Shown one piece after another: positions 33,374 to 42,723 of a DNA stretch of 64,000 nt. The notes under the pieces were generated by a model. The model was not told where the DNA came from. It worked only from the letters and a program-made list of their open reading frames with translations, and did no database searches. Made by a program: the position numbers and the translations under genes. The DNA comes from Bacteroidota bacterium (GTDB lineage Bacteria > Bacteroidota > Bacteroidia > B-17B0 > Aurantibacillaceae), in contig JAJNBG010000007.1 of NCBI GenBank assembly GCA_021155905.1, forward strand, positions 18,134 to 82,133. Reading direction: 5' to 3'. How positions within the stretch are numbered: position 1 is the stretch's first letter; each line of letters begins with the position of its first letter.

Positions 33374-34228
33374 ATGTCTGACATCAAACACTATTTGTCA
33401 CTCGTAAAATTCAGCCACACTATTTTTGCATTGCCTTTTGCCTGCATTGGTTTTACCCTGGCCTTGAGGGAAGGTTATTCTTTTTCACTGCAACAACTTT
33501 TATTAGTTATATTATGCATGGTAACAGCGAGAAACGCGGCTATGGCGTTCAACCGTTATATTGATCGTCACTTTGATCTATTGAACCCAAGAACTGCTGT
33601 TCGTGAAATTCCGGCCGGGATTATCAAATCAAAAAATGCGGTATTTTTTATCCTGGTCAATTGCGCGCTGTTTATTCTCTCTACTTATTTTATTAACCCC
33701 ATTTGTTTTTACTTGTCACCCGTTGCCCTCTTTGTGGTACTATTTTACAGTTACACCAAGCGCTTTACTCCACTGTGCCACCTGGTTTTAGGTTGCGGAT
33801 TAGCCCTTGCACCGATTGGCGCTTACCTGGCAGTGACGGGTCATTTTTCCTGGTTGCCTTTATTGTTTTCATTCACCGTTTTTTGCTGGGTGAGTGGTTT
33901 TGACATTATCTATGCCCTACAGGACGAAACATTTGACAGGGACCATCAGTTAAATTCCATCCCGGTATTATTAGGAACGAAAGGCGCATTACACTTCTCT
34001 GAAATCTTACACGTGTTTGCCATTGCTTTTGTGATCGCTGCAGGATTTGTTGGCCATTTTAATTTTTTATACTGGATAGGAACCATGGTGTTTACGGGAC
34101 TGATCGTATACCAACATACGATCGTGAAGCCACATGATTTATCGAGAGTTAATTTGGCGTTTGGAACAACAAACGGCATAGCCAGCGTGGTGTTCGCTAC
34201 ATTTACGATTGTTTCTTTTTATTTATAA
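33374..34228 (+). CDS. UbiA-family prenyltransferase (4-hydroxybenzoate or MqnP type)
   Basis: 284 residues with about eight or nine transmembrane helices. The two Mg-prenyl-diphosphate motifs of the UbiA superfamily are present: AFNRYIDRHFD (about 59-69) and YALQDETFDRDHQ (about 181-193). In Bacteroidota using the futalosine pathway, this type (MqnP) prenylates dihydroxynaphthoate-like menaquinone precursors. Other members make ubiquinone or heme precursors. The exact acceptor cannot be decided without other pathway genes, none of which are in the window. Last gene of the yicC operon. Confidence 0.82.
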   Translation: MSDIKHYLSLVKFSHTIFALPFACIGFTLALREGYSFSLQQLLLVILCMVTARNAAMAFNRYIDRHFDLLNPRTAVREIPAGIIKSKNAVFFILVNCALFILSTYFINPICFYLSPVALFVVLFYSYTKRFTPLCHLVLGCGLALAPIGAYLAVTGHFSWLPLLFSFTVFCWVSGFDIIYALQDETFDRDHQLNSIPVLLGTKGALHFSEILHVFAIAFVIAAGFVGHFNFLYWIGTMVFTGLIVYQHTIVKPHDLSRVNLAFGTTNGIASVVFATFTIVSFYL

Positions 34229-34266
34229 ATCAAGTTGGTTTATAATATCTTTGACGGGCTACATGC

Positions 34267-35160
34267 CTACCTTCCGTATACATCATAATAGCTCTCGGCG
34301 TGTTTCTCGTAACGTTTGATTAATTCGATATTCTTCTTTTCTAAATCTGTAAGTTCCGCAGTCACATCGGTTGAAACCGGAATATACCACGCTACCTGTG
34401 TGTCAAAAAAATACCTCATTTCACGGTTCTTAAATGAATAACCATGTCGGGCATAGATGGCATTTCTCATTATTTCAAGGTCACGTCTGTACATATTTTC
34501 CACATCCTTACTCGTTAATTCTACTTGCGAGGCATTTAGTTTACCGGCATCGTCAGTGATTTGTTCATGCTGCTCGGTTTTTGCATTATAGGAATTATAC
34601 ACCTCACTATAAGTACCATCCAGTTCAAGAGACGGATCATACTTAAACTCTGTTTTTTTCAGATCATAGGATCGCTCACTTACCGCCAGCTTTTTATCAT
34701 TGGATGTCCACACTCCATTCAGCGTTCCATTATCTGGACTTAATGTAAAGGTAAATACACCATCGTATTTATTGTCTCCGGGCTCTTTCGCCACCACTGT
34801 ATACATACCGTCCTTTAAGTTAAATGTTCCCTGAAAAGGTCTGATGTTTCCGGCAACGACGGAGTGTCCGTATATAACATCTCCTGAAATGGAATCAAGC
34901 GCGATATTGATTTTATTCTCCAACATCGGATTTTTTTTAGTATCCATCTTTTTCGCTTCAAATGCTCCGACATAAAACATAAAAATGCCCTCTCGTTTTA
35001 GCTCCACTTTTTTTTCTGTTGCCAAAGGGACATGCGTTGAATCTTCACTCTCAGATTTCCGACTTTGTTCAGATCCATTTTTTTCTGATTCTGTAACGGG
35101 AGTATTACAGGCAAACAATATAGCGCTCAACGCTATGATACACAGGAATTTTACTTTCAT
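34267..35160 (-). CDS. YARHG-domain lipoprotein
   Basis: 297 residues from the ATG at 35160; the longer frame to 35214 lacks a signal peptide. Lipobox LFAC (about residue 18), then a Ser/Glu-rich linker (TESEKNGSEQSRKSESEDS). A beta-rich middle contains FTLSPDNGTLNGVW. The C-terminal YARHG domain (about 225-297) holds RRDLEIMRNAIYARHGYSF, FKNREMRYFF and WYIPVS. YARHG domains are found on bacterial surfaces, and their role is not settled. Its ATG overlaps the upstream DUF2306 stop by four bases, so the two are translationally coupled. Confidence 0.82.
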   Translation of the reverse strand: MKVKFLCIIALSAILFACNTPVTESEKNGSEQSRKSESEDSTHVPLATEKKVELKREGIFMFYVGAFEAKKMDTKKNPMLENKINIALDSISGDVIYGHSVVAGNIRPFQGTFNLKDGMYTVVAKEPGDNKYDGVFTFTLSPDNGTLNGVWTSNDKKLAVSERSYDLKKTEFKYDPSLELDGTYSEVYNSYNAKTEQHEQITDDAGKLNASQVELTSKDVENMYRRDLEIMRNAIYARHGYSFKNREMRYFFDTQVAWYIPVSTDVTAELTDLEKKNIELIKRYEKHAESYYDVYGR

Positions 35161-35807
35161 GATCTTATTTTTTTTATAATGATTATTTCTGCAACAACTA
35201 AATTCAGGGTCCATCCAAGCCAGGCTACAATCTGGTATACATCCATTGGCTTGGGATGAAACAAAGCAACTAAGATATATTTCCAGGCACGTAACGTAAT
35301 GGCTGAAAGTGCCAGGGCAAAACTACGGATCATCCAGGCCCTGTGAGAACTCATTTGTCTTCGCATGGCCTGAATCACAGCCATAAGTGTGAACAACATC
35401 CATAAAAAGGCCAGTAAACAAAAGGCGATTTGAGAACTCGTACCACCATTTGCGTATATCCCAATAATCAATCCCGATGGCCCGGCGAAAAACAAAGTAA
35501 CAATCACGTAAAACCAGCCCAACCGGCGATGCATCTTAGGATTTTTTTTTCGAAGAGATTCGGAAAACTGAGTGTAACCAGCGAGTAAAACAAAAATCGC
35601 GCTAAAGACATGAATAAAAAAAGCCAGTTTATAATGCCACATACCCACGTAATCCTGTTTAATGGACAAAAAAGCCACATCGTCATGAGCAGGAAAATAT
35701 TGCAAAGTGATGCGTATCATCAACCACAAAAAATACGTGTAGACAGATAAAAGCACCAGAAGTGAATATTTTCTTTTATTTTTAAGGGTACTTAAACCTA
35801 ACATCAT
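35157..35807 (-). CDS. DUF2306 multi-span membrane protein
   Basis: 216 residues with six or seven predicted transmembrane helices. It includes HVFSAIFVLLAGYTQF, KMHRRLGWFYVIVTLFFAGPSG, SHRAWMIRSFALALSAITLR and a final VAWLGWTLNLVVAEIII. The conserved HRxLG and SHRAWMIRS motifs mark the DUF2306 family (related to cytochrome b561-type folds), which has no assigned activity. It is followed by the YARHG lipoprotein gene with a four-base overlap. Confidence 0.82.
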   Translation of the reverse strand: MMLGLSTLKNKRKYSLLVLLSVYTYFLWLMIRITLQYFPAHDDVAFLSIKQDYVGMWHYKLAFFIHVFSAIFVLLAGYTQFSESLRKKNPKMHRRLGWFYVIVTLFFAGPSGLIIGIYANGGTSSQIAFCLLAFLWMLFTLMAVIQAMRRQMSSHRAWMIRSFALALSAITLRAWKYILVALFHPKPMDVYQIVAWLGWTLNLVVAEIIIIKKIRS

Positions 35808-35838
35808 TCAATAATACTAATTTAAAGATATATACAGA

Positions 35839-36708
35839 ATGAAATTGCTCCTTTTTTTGATAGTTAGTTTTGGACTGGGTTCCACGGCACTCTTAACTGG
35901 TTATAATTTCAATGAACCAGCCAGTAAAGATGTGTTGCCTGCTGTGTTGCATGAAATATCCGGCCTGGCTATCATTGATTCGAACACCGTTGCCTGTATA
36001 CAGGATGAAAACGGTATCCTGTTTTTTTATGACACAAAAACACACAAGATCAAAAGAGAGATTGCTTTTGGATTAAACGGGGATTATGAAGGAATCACAC
36101 TCGTAAATAAATCTTTATTTATTCTGCGAAGTGACGGTGTTTTATTTGAAATTAAGAATTTTAGTTCTCCCAAGTTCGATATAAAAACCTATGCGACGCA
36201 AGTGCCGGCTGTTAATAATGAAGGCCTTTGCTATGACGCGGCCAGTGAGCGTTTACTCATAGGCGCCAAAGGAAAAATTAATAAAGATCCTTTGTACAGA
36301 GATCAGCGCTTCATTTACGGGTTCGATCTTAAAACAAAAAGCTTGAATAAAAAACCGGTTTTCCAGTTGAACATCAATGATATTAATATTTCCGCCAAAC
36401 TGGATGGGTTTAAATTCGCTAAAAGAAAAGACAAAAAAGGAAACCTGATAGAAATAAGTCTTAAGCTAAACACTTCGGAGATTGCGATTCATCCGGTAAC
36501 GAAACAATTGTACGTCCTTTCCGCCACCGATCATTGTTTGTTTATTTTCAATATGAATGGCAACCTGGAAACAATTACACCCTTGAATCCCATCCTGTTT
36601 AATAAAGCCGAAGGCTTGTCTTTTTTTCCGAACGGAGACCTGATGGTTTCTAATGAGGGACAAGCGCATCAACCAACTTTGCTGAGATTTAATTATCAAT
36701 CCAATTAA
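35839..36708 (+). CDS. Exported SdiA-regulated-like beta-propeller protein
   Basis: 289 residues. A hydrophobic N-terminus (LLLFLIVSFGLGSTALLTG) could be a signal peptide or an anchor. The body has the SdiA-regulated (esterase-like phytase-fold) repeat pattern: HEISGLAIIDSNTVACIQDENG, GLNGDYEGITLVNKSLFIL, NNEGLCYDAASERLLIGAKG, KAEGLSFFPNGDLMVSNEGQ. Conserved Asp/Glu/Asn of EGI and EGL are kept. It may act as a calcium-dependent hydrolase or a binding protein; no activity can be claimed. The next gene begins nine bases later. Confidence 0.72.
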   Translation: MKLLLFLIVSFGLGSTALLTGYNFNEPASKDVLPAVLHEISGLAIIDSNTVACIQDENGILFFYDTKTHKIKREIAFGLNGDYEGITLVNKSLFILRSDGVLFEIKNFSSPKFDIKTYATQVPAVNNEGLCYDAASERLLIGAKGKINKDPLYRDQRFIYGFDLKTKSLNKKPVFQLNINDINISAKLDGFKFAKRKDKKGNLIEISLKLNTSEIAIHPVTKQLYVLSATDHCLFIFNMNGNLETITPLNPILFNKAEGLSFFPNGDLMVSNEGQAHQPTLLRFNYQSN

Positions 36709-36717
36709 AATCATTTT

Positions 36718-38379
36718 ATGACAACAACGGATCAGGAATTTTCAGAAAAATTAAGCCGACTCAGATCTTTGCTTTTTCAATTTGACAGCAAAAACAATGA
36801 GTTAAAAGCAGGCATGCTAAAAGAGCTGATTTTACTGGTTCCTAAAAAACATGGCTCCTTTATGCAATTTCACCAGGTGTTAATGTGCATGATGGCCTAC
36901 CCATCTGATAAATCCTTACTGGAACTGGTTGAGAAAACTACCTCGCGGTTATTGACCATATTGAATCAAAACAGTTCCTTACGGGAAAAATTAAGCGGTA
37001 CCGGTTTGCTGCACACCGCAATTGAATGTAACTTTACGTTCAATAAAGTAAATTACCTCATTCTGCGGTTCCCGAACCAGGTATCCATTCATAGTGCGGC
37101 TTCCAGCCTTGATACACAAAAATCTGTATTAAAATTAATACTGCCGAATACAGAATATTCCAGGATACATGCCGGAGAAAAAGATTTTAAGTCACGGATT
37201 TCTCAATTTCATTTTTCTACCAAACAAACCGACCTGGAATGGCTGATGCAAACGATTCTGCAATCGGGCTTAGATCAAAAAATCCAGTCTTTACTCTACA
37301 ATCAATTGGGAATATATATTCAATGGTCCGTTTCCAATGAAACAGATTCCCTTAGTTTTTTAAGAGGCACTTCTCTCCCGGTATATTATCATACGACTCC
37401 ATTGGAGAAGAAAACAGATTTCCAATCCATAGTTTCCGGAAAATTACCCGCAGCGCTAAAATTAAACTTAAACGAAAGGCGGCAGTTCATTCATTCTGCA
37501 AAAATGTCCCTGGTTTATTTATATCGGGAAACGGAACCTTTCACCAATGCCAATGAAGAGGACATTACGGTGTTTCAATTAGACAAAGGCATCTCGGTTG
37601 CACTTTTCGGCAGTACCGTTGACAAGCGTTATTCCCTGGAATCTTATATCGGTTATTTAGTTTTAAAAAATAATATTCCTGTTTCTTACGGTGGCGGTTG
37701 GATCTTCGGAGAACGTTGCCAGTTTGGAATCAACATTCTTGAATCGTTTCGTGGTGGTGAATCCGCTTTAATTATTTGCGAACTACTTCGCGTGTATCAT
37801 CAACATTTCGGCGCCACACGATTTGTGGTAAAACCCTACCAGTTTGGCTTACATAATCCGGAAGCCATTAAAACCGGCGCTTTCTGGTTCTATTATAAGC
37901 TCGGGTTTCGGCCGGAGAATAAAACCTTAAAAGAACTTGCCTTACAGGAAGAAAACCAGAAGTTGATGGATCCAAAATATAAAAGTGAAGCCGCTACTTT
38001 AAAAAAATATACAAAAAGCAACATTGCGTTAACACTTACCGAAAGTTCTTATCCAGATTATGATTCGGAACTACTGAGTCAGCGAATTACTGCTTACATC
38101 AATGAACACTTTAATGGCGACCGGCAAAAAGCTTTATCGGTTTGTTTTAACGAGCTAAAAAAGAATACAGGGATAGAAACCGAAAAATGGAAGCCGGAAG
38201 ATATCGATTATGCAAAACATGTCTCTGTTTTATTTTACATAAAACCAGGTAGCTGTGAATGGCAGAAAAAACATCAAAAAAACATTCAACAATTTATCCT
38301 CTTAAAATCTGAAAAGACAGAAATATCATGGATCAAACATCTACAACGTTTTGATGCATTCTGGGAATACATCAAATAG
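36718..38379 (+). CDS. Uncharacterised 553-residue protein with a GNAT-like segment
   Basis: 553 residues, cytoplasmic, with no signal peptide or membrane helix. The N-terminal about 260 residues are helical and unrecognised. The central region (about 305-410) resembles an N-acetyltransferase fold: YIGYLVLKNNIPVSYGGGWIF, then ILESFRGGESALIICELLRVY as a possible acetyl-CoA loop helix, and TGAFWFYYKLGFRP, typical of the GNAT end strand. The C-terminal about 140 residues are again unrecognised. It follows the SdiA-like gene by nine bases and ends four bases before the convergent thioredoxin gene. Confidence 0.65.
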   Translation: MTTTDQEFSEKLSRLRSLLFQFDSKNNELKAGMLKELILLVPKKHGSFMQFHQVLMCMMAYPSDKSLLELVEKTTSRLLTILNQNSSLREKLSGTGLLHTAIECNFTFNKVNYLILRFPNQVSIHSAASSLDTQKSVLKLILPNTEYSRIHAGEKDFKSRISQFHFSTKQTDLEWLMQTILQSGLDQKIQSLLYNQLGIYIQWSVSNETDSLSFLRGTSLPVYYHTTPLEKKTDFQSIVSGKLPAALKLNLNERRQFIHSAKMSLVYLYRETEPFTNANEEDITVFQLDKGISVALFGSTVDKRYSLESYIGYLVLKNNIPVSYGGGWIFGERCQFGINILESFRGGESALIICELLRVYHQHFGATRFVVKPYQFGLHNPEAIKTGAFWFYYKLGFRPENKTLKELALQEENQKLMDPKYKSEAATLKKYTKSNIALTLTESSYPDYDSELLSQRITAYINEHFNGDRQKALSVCFNELKKNTGIETEKWKPEDIDYAKHVSVLFYIKPGSCEWQKKHQKNIQQFILLKSEKTEISWIKHLQRFDAFWEYIK

Positions 38380-38383
38380 CTGA

Positions 38384-39577
38384 TTACAGTGCCTTGATTT
38401 TTTCAATCAACTCTGTGGTTCCCTTGTAATCGTCAGCTGAATAATTGTCTTTTTTGGCTGTTTCGATTGCTTTATTAGCAGTTTGCAATGCCAATTCTTT
38501 TTTTCCGGTTTTATATAAAACTGCCGCGTAGGTATCTAAGTTTGCGTAAGTTTTATTCAGTTCACAAGCCTTTTTAGCCCAGGCTTCCGCTTTCAACAAT
38601 GCTTCCTTATCTTCTACTTTCTCGTAAAATGTCCAGGCAATATTATTAAGTGCGTCTCCGTCTTTCAAATAATACTGATCTACGTTTTCGATAGCCAATT
38701 TTGCATAGCTATTCCAATCTTTATTAACCTGTGCCAAACTCAGATCAGATTCAAAAAATATCCGTTTTGTATTTGGCATATTCATTACTTCAATATTCTT
38801 TTTCGTTTCCGCGTACTTACTCTCATTAAAGGGCTGGGTTCTTATAATGTTCATTAACTGGTTTTGGTTAACGGCATCAATCTTCCCATCAACTACCTTT
38901 GATGAATACAAATCTTCAAATTTTTTCTTGTTCGCTACCAAATATTTAAACTCTCTTGAATCCGGATCATTTACCTGATTCAGAATCATATCCCAGTTGG
39001 CTTTACTGGTAAGATCTTCTTCTTTTTGCTGTAAAAAATAGTCTTTCACGATTTCGTCCGATTGCAAACAAGTCGCTTCTCTCGCTTCAATGTATTTTAA
39101 TAAAAAATCCGTGTTACTTTTATTGGCCTCATAGTTTTTGGAGTAATAGGCGAATTGTTTTTCAGGTACTTTCGTCTCCTCAGCCAAGGCGATAAAGTCT
39201 TTAGCCGTCATAGATCCCGCAATTCGATGTACCAGATTTCCGTTACCATCAATAAATAATAAATTCGGATAGCATTGCACCTGGTATTTTTTAGCGAGCT
39301 CAATGCCCTCACCTTTTTCCATATCAATCTTTGCATTCACAAAATTTTTATTATAGTGATCGGCCACTTCATCATTCGTAAATACATTTTTTGCCATCTG
39401 TTTACACGGACCGCACCAGGTTGTAAATGCATCAATAAAAATAAGTTTGTTTTCTTTCAATGCTTTTGTTTTAATTTCCTCAAACGTGCCGTGTTCAAAT
39501 GCAATACTCCTTGTTTGAGCAACTGCAGAAACACTTAGGATACTTAAAATTCCGAAATTCAAAATGGATGCCTTCAT
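38384..39577 (-). CDS. Exported thioredoxin-family protein with a TPR-like C-terminus
   Basis: 397 residues from the ATG at 39577, where the signal peptide begins (ILNFGILSILSVSAVAQ); the frame to 39661 is an extension into the upstream gene. The thioredoxin domain (about 24-130) contains WCGPCKQMAKNVF and the cis-Pro loop YQVQCYPNLLFID. A helical C-terminus (about 290-397) has TPR-like repeats (AEAWAKKACELNKTYANLDT, YKTGKKELALQTANKAIETA). Probably a periplasmic thiol oxidoreductase. Last gene of a four-gene operon (pentapeptide, YciI, ChaN, thioredoxin). Confidence 0.85.
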   Translation of the reverse strand: MKASILNFGILSILSVSAVAQTRSIAFEHGTFEEIKTKALKENKLIFIDAFTTWCGPCKQMAKNVFTNDEVADHYNKNFVNAKIDMEKGEGIELAKKYQVQCYPNLLFIDGNGNLVHRIAGSMTAKDFIALAEETKVPEKQFAYYSKNYEANKSNTDFLLKYIEAREATCLQSDEIVKDYFLQQKEEDLTSKANWDMILNQVNDPDSREFKYLVANKKKFEDLYSSKVVDGKIDAVNQNQLMNIIRTQPFNESKYAETKKNIEVMNMPNTKRIFFESDLSLAQVNKDWNSYAKLAIENVDQYYLKDGDALNNIAWTFYEKVEDKEALLKAEAWAKKACELNKTYANLDTYAAVLYKTGKKELALQTANKAIETAKKDNYSADDYKGTTELIEKIKAL

Positions 39578-39581
39578 ATAA

Positions 39582-40502
39582 TTAGTCTTTATAGGTTGTT
39601 GGTACTTTTGGGTCAGTGATAATGATATAATCTCCCAGATGCTCATGTTTTTTCCAGTCAATATCCGGAAAGCTTTTATCTGAAGCGGAAGAAATTACCA
39701 AACACTTTATATCCGGACTGTATTTTTTTAATTGAGTAAACGCTGCAAAATATTCGTCACTATGAAAACGGCCGTTGACCTGGAACACTTTTTTAGCGGT
39801 ATGTGTTTTAAAATAATCAGCAATCGAATAAGCCATGGTAGCATCCCACAGCGATTGTGCCATCACCAGGCTAAATGTTTCCCTGGTGACGTTAGAATCA
39901 TGTTTTTTCTTTTTGGAACCGCCTTTATCAAACAGTCCGACCAGTTTCTCATAATACTTTCCGGAAGCTGTATCGTATGGTAAGGGCGCGAAATACTTCT
40001 TGGATTCTGCCGGCAAAGCCATTAAGCCGCTTTGTCCTTTTCTTCCTGCCAGGTTAGAATACCGTCCTGCCGCGTTGGCACAAATGACATCAAGTTTGCT
40101 TGTTTTGCATAACTCAACCATAGGGCGGTAATCACGGTAATTGGACCAAGCCCTTGCATCCTTCTTAAAATTCTTCTCACGGATATCTGAATTCAGATAT
40201 TCATTCATTATGGGTTGAACATCGCGCTCAAACATCTCCATTGATAAGGTCACATTATCCGCATAGGCATTATATAAACTTTCCAGGATCTTGTGTTCCA
40301 GGTAATGGGTCACTGAATCATTATGCTCCTCACCATAAAATAACACATCATTGTTTTTCATGTCGGTGACAATTTCAGCAATACTGACTTCTTTTGTGAG
40401 TTTTACAGAGTAAATCCTGTAATTTTTTTCAGTAATCTGCGCATCAATCGATGAACACTGAAAGACAAGAAAAGCGATAAAGAAAAAACGTAAAAGGATC
40501 AT
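39582..40502 (-). CDS. ChaN-family exported protein
   Basis: 306 residues. A signal peptide with a Cys near its end (FLVFQCSSIDAQ) may be a lipobox. The ChaN fold is indicated by VLFYGEEHNDSVTHYLEHKIL, SMEMFERDVQPIMNEYL, DVICANAAGRYSNLAGRKG and VFQVNGRFHSDEY. In Campylobacter ChaN binds stacked hemes and may help iron uptake; the fold is related to EreA-type esterases. Here the role is unproven. It is preceded by the YciI gene (16-base gap) and followed by the thioredoxin gene (four bases). Confidence 0.82.
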   Translation of the reverse strand: MILLRFFFIAFLVFQCSSIDAQITEKNYRIYSVKLTKEVSIAEIVTDMKNNDVLFYGEEHNDSVTHYLEHKILESLYNAYADNVTLSMEMFERDVQPIMNEYLNSDIREKNFKKDARAWSNYRDYRPMVELCKTSKLDVICANAAGRYSNLAGRKGQSGLMALPAESKKYFAPLPYDTASGKYYEKLVGLFDKGGSKKKKHDSNVTRETFSLVMAQSLWDATMAYSIADYFKTHTAKKVFQVNGRFHSDEYFAAFTQLKKYSPDIKCLVISSASDKSFPDIDWKKHEHLGDYIIITDPKVPTTYKD

Positions 40503-40518
40503 CAGCGAATAGTATTTT

Positions 40519-40971
40519 TTAAAAATCTTTCTTTTGAAGTTTCTTATGAATCTCCGGGGTTTCCATTAAGGCAGCAGAACCATACCACATCGTCATTTCC
40601 GGCTCCAAATATTTTTCTTTAATTGCTGCATCTCCTTCTAATAACTTTTTAGCTTCGTCAAAGGAAGTCACATTTAAAATAAAAATGCCACGGTTATTTC
40701 CACCTTTTTCAAACGGTCCCGCAACCGCTAATTTTCCATTATCGGCCATCCATTGAATATTCTTCATATGACCTTCAAAGGCTTTGTCTTTTGCTGCTTT
40801 ATCAGTGGACGTATTGCTGCCTGTTTTTAATAAAACAAAAACATAAGTCTTCATGCCGTAATCATCCGCCCGCAGTTTTTTTGCCAGTGTTGAATCATAA
40901 GTACTTTTTTGCGTTTGTGCTAAAGCCGGAGTAACCAGACCAATACTTAAAAGAAGAATCAATTTTTTCAT
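40519..40971 (-). CDS. Exported YciI-domain protein
   Basis: 150 residues. A signal peptide ends at ALAQ (residue 19). The body is one YciI/YCII-related alpha-beta domain: TYVFVLLKTGSN, HMKNIQWMADNGKLAVAGPF, GIFILNVTSFDEAKKLLEGDAAIKE. The conserved His of the HxxH-like start and the GPF motif are kept. YciI proteins are usually cytoplasmic; an exported copy is unusual. Its function is not established. Second gene of the pentapeptide operon, with a seven-base gap upstream. Confidence 0.8.
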   Translation of the reverse strand: MKKLILLLSIGLVTPALAQTQKSTYDSTLAKKLRADDYGMKTYVFVLLKTGSNTSTDKAAKDKAFEGHMKNIQWMADNGKLAVAGPFEKGGNNRGIFILNVTSFDEAKKLLEGDAAIKEKYLEPEMTMWYGSAALMETPEIHKKLQKKDF

Positions 40972-40978
40972 TTTTATA

Positions 40979-41545
40979 TTATTCGATTATAAGTTCATAT
41001 TTATACAGAAGCCTCTCCAGGTCCTGGGAAAGAAACTTTGCCTTTTTTAAATTATTTATTTCAGGATCGATGGAAAAATTTTGAATCGTGGTCAGATCAA
41101 CTCCACTTAAATTCGTTTGCGCAAAAATGGCTTCATACAAGTCGCAGTCAGAGAAAGTTGTTTTAGTCAGATCTGTTTTCGTGAAATTGACTTCGTGCAT
41201 TTTGCAATTCTTAAACGCGCTTTTGTTGAGTTTCTTGCTGTCAAACGATGCGTAATCCATGATGCATTTGTCGCATGTCAGGGCAAAGGCAAAATCCTTT
41301 GCCTGGTAAAAATTAACACCTAATAATTTGCAATCTGAAAACGACACTTCCTGCAACTTCACGTTATTCATTTTACAATTACTCAAATTGCAATTTTTAA
41401 AGGAACAATTAATGAAATTCAGATTTGAAATGTCAGAAAAAGAGCAGTTGGAAAACTCACAGTTTTCATAATCCTCCCTTTCAGAAACTTTTGGAAGTGC
41501 ATTAAGATTGGAAATAGTTTCGGCTGGTTTGAACAATTTACTCAT
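40979..41545 (-). CDS. Pentapeptide-repeat protein
   Basis: 188 residues from the ATG at 41545 (MSKLFKPAETISNLNALPK); a start at 41563 would overlap the promoter box at 41564. The body consists of consecutive A(D/N)LXX-type pentapeptides such as FINCSFKNCNLSNCKMNNVKL and FSDCDLYEAIFAQTNLSGVDL, which form a right-handed quadrilateral beta-helix. The repeats are Cys-rich (more than ten Cys). Relatives such as Qnr and MfpA mimic DNA and bind gyrase, but most members have no known partner. First gene of a four-gene operon. Confidence 0.88.
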   Translation of the reverse strand: MSKLFKPAETISNLNALPKVSEREDYENCEFSNCSFSDISNLNFINCSFKNCNLSNCKMNNVKLQEVSFSDCKLLGVNFYQAKDFAFALTCDKCIMDYASFDSKKLNKSAFKNCKMHEVNFTKTDLTKTTFSDCDLYEAIFAQTNLSGVDLTTIQNFSIDPEINNLKKAKFLSQDLERLLYKYELIIE

Positions 41546-41563
41546 ATTCTCTATTGATACCAA

Positions 41564-41571
41564 TAAAGATA
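41564..41571 (-). promoter_or_regulatory. -7 box of the pentapeptide operon
   Basis: TATCTTTA on the minus strand, one mismatch from TAnnTTTG, 18 bases before the ATG. The sequence between box and ATG (ATAGAGAATATGAG) is very like the leader of the response regulator at 3710 (ATAGAAAATATGAG). Confidence 0.4.
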
Positions 41572-41581
41572 GAATAAATTA

Positions 41582-42649
41582 TTAAAACAAACTCAACTGA
41601 TTATCTCCTGCTTTATAGTTAAAATCCTCCAGGTTAAACTGAAAATCCGATTCCGGCATATGCCGTTCCCTCGACAATTTAAATAATTGCATGATGGATT
41701 CTGCTATCTTTCCTTCTCCCCTCATTCGGATACTCTTTCGGGTATCACCTACTTTTCCACCATGACATTCCATGATCTGGTTCCATACTTTATCAGCCCT
41801 GTCCGGAAAATTCTTAACCAGCCAATCTTTAAAAATATGTTCTACCGAGCCGTTCAAACGCACAATGGTAATACCAGCAGAAGTGGCGCCTGCCTTGGCA
41901 GCCAGTTCGATCACATTTGGAATTTCATGGTTATTGATTCCAGGAATAATAGGCGCTACCATCACACCGCAGGGAATTCCGTTTTTCGACAGACTTTCTA
42001 AAACCAGCATCCGGTTTTTATAAGTCGCTGTTCGCGGCTCCAACAACTGGCGAACCTTCTCATCCGTACCTGTGATAGAAACCATCACATGCACGAGGTT
42101 ATGTTCGGCCAGCTCTTTCAATACATCTATGTCTCTCGTGATGAGAGAGTTTTTGGTAATGATCGAAACAGGATGCTTGAATTTCAAACAGGTTTTTAAA
42201 ATGTTTCGTGTTAATTCCAGTTCCCGCTCAATAGGTTGGTAACAGTCTGTGTTACCGGAAAGCATCATCGGTTTTGGTTTCCAGTTTTTTTGCCCGAATT
42301 GTTTTTCTAATAATTCTACCGTATTTTTTTTAACGATGATTTTACGTTCAAAATCCAATCCCGCACTATATCCCCAGAATTCGTGAGAGTTACGGGCATA
42401 ACAGTAAATGCATCCATGTTCGCAGCCCTGGTATGGATTTAAGGAATAACCAAAACCCAGATCGCTACTTTCCACTTTGGTCACAATGGTTTTAGGATAG
42501 GTGTAAATGATCTCGGTCTTTTCTTTTTGTAAAAATTCCTCATCCAGTCCTTCCACATGTTCCTGAACATACTGATGCTTATCAAACTTGTTGAGAGAAT
42601 TGAACTGTGCTCCTCTTCCCTTAAAATAACTGACGATCTTGTTTTCCAT
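41582..42649 (-). CDS. PA0069-family radical SAM protein
   Basis: 355 residues from the ATG at 42649 (MENKIVSYFKGRGAQ). The [4Fe-4S] motif CEHGCIYC (CxxxCxxC) with CYARNSHEFWGYSAG is typical of the PA0069/Rv2578c SplB-like family. Further marks are MLSGNTDCYQPIERELELTR, VMVSITGTDEKVRQLLEPR and PGINNHEIPNVIELAAKAGA. The C-terminus (EDFNYKAGDNQLSLF) is full length. The substrate of this family is unknown, although SplB-type photoproduct lyase similarity suggests a nucleic-acid target. It is followed after 36 bases by the pentapeptide operon. Confidence 0.85.
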   Translation of the reverse strand: MENKIVSYFKGRGAQFNSLNKFDKHQYVQEHVEGLDEEFLQKEKTEIIYTYPKTIVTKVESSDLGFGYSLNPYQGCEHGCIYCYARNSHEFWGYSAGLDFERKIIVKKNTVELLEKQFGQKNWKPKPMMLSGNTDCYQPIERELELTRNILKTCLKFKHPVSIITKNSLITRDIDVLKELAEHNLVHVMVSITGTDEKVRQLLEPRTATYKNRMLVLESLSKNGIPCGVMVAPIIPGINNHEIPNVIELAAKAGATSAGITIVRLNGSVEHIFKDWLVKNFPDRADKVWNQIMECHGGKVGDTRKSIRMRGEGKIAESIMQLFKLSRERHMPESDFQFNLEDFNYKAGDNQLSLF

Positions 42650-42683
42650 GGCCTTTAAACTCATGCTAAAGTTAAGGGCATTG

Positions 42684-42703
42684 TATAGCAAGTGCTTGCT
42701 ATA
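42684..42703. promoter_or_regulatory. Palindrome upstream of the PA0069-family gene
   Basis: TATAGCAAG-TG-CTTGCTATA, perfect 9-base arms with a two-base loop, 35 bases upstream of the ATG at 42649. It may be an operator or part of the adjoining intergenic repeat. Confidence 0.3.
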
Positions 42704-42723
42704 ATTTGTAGCATTTTATTTTA

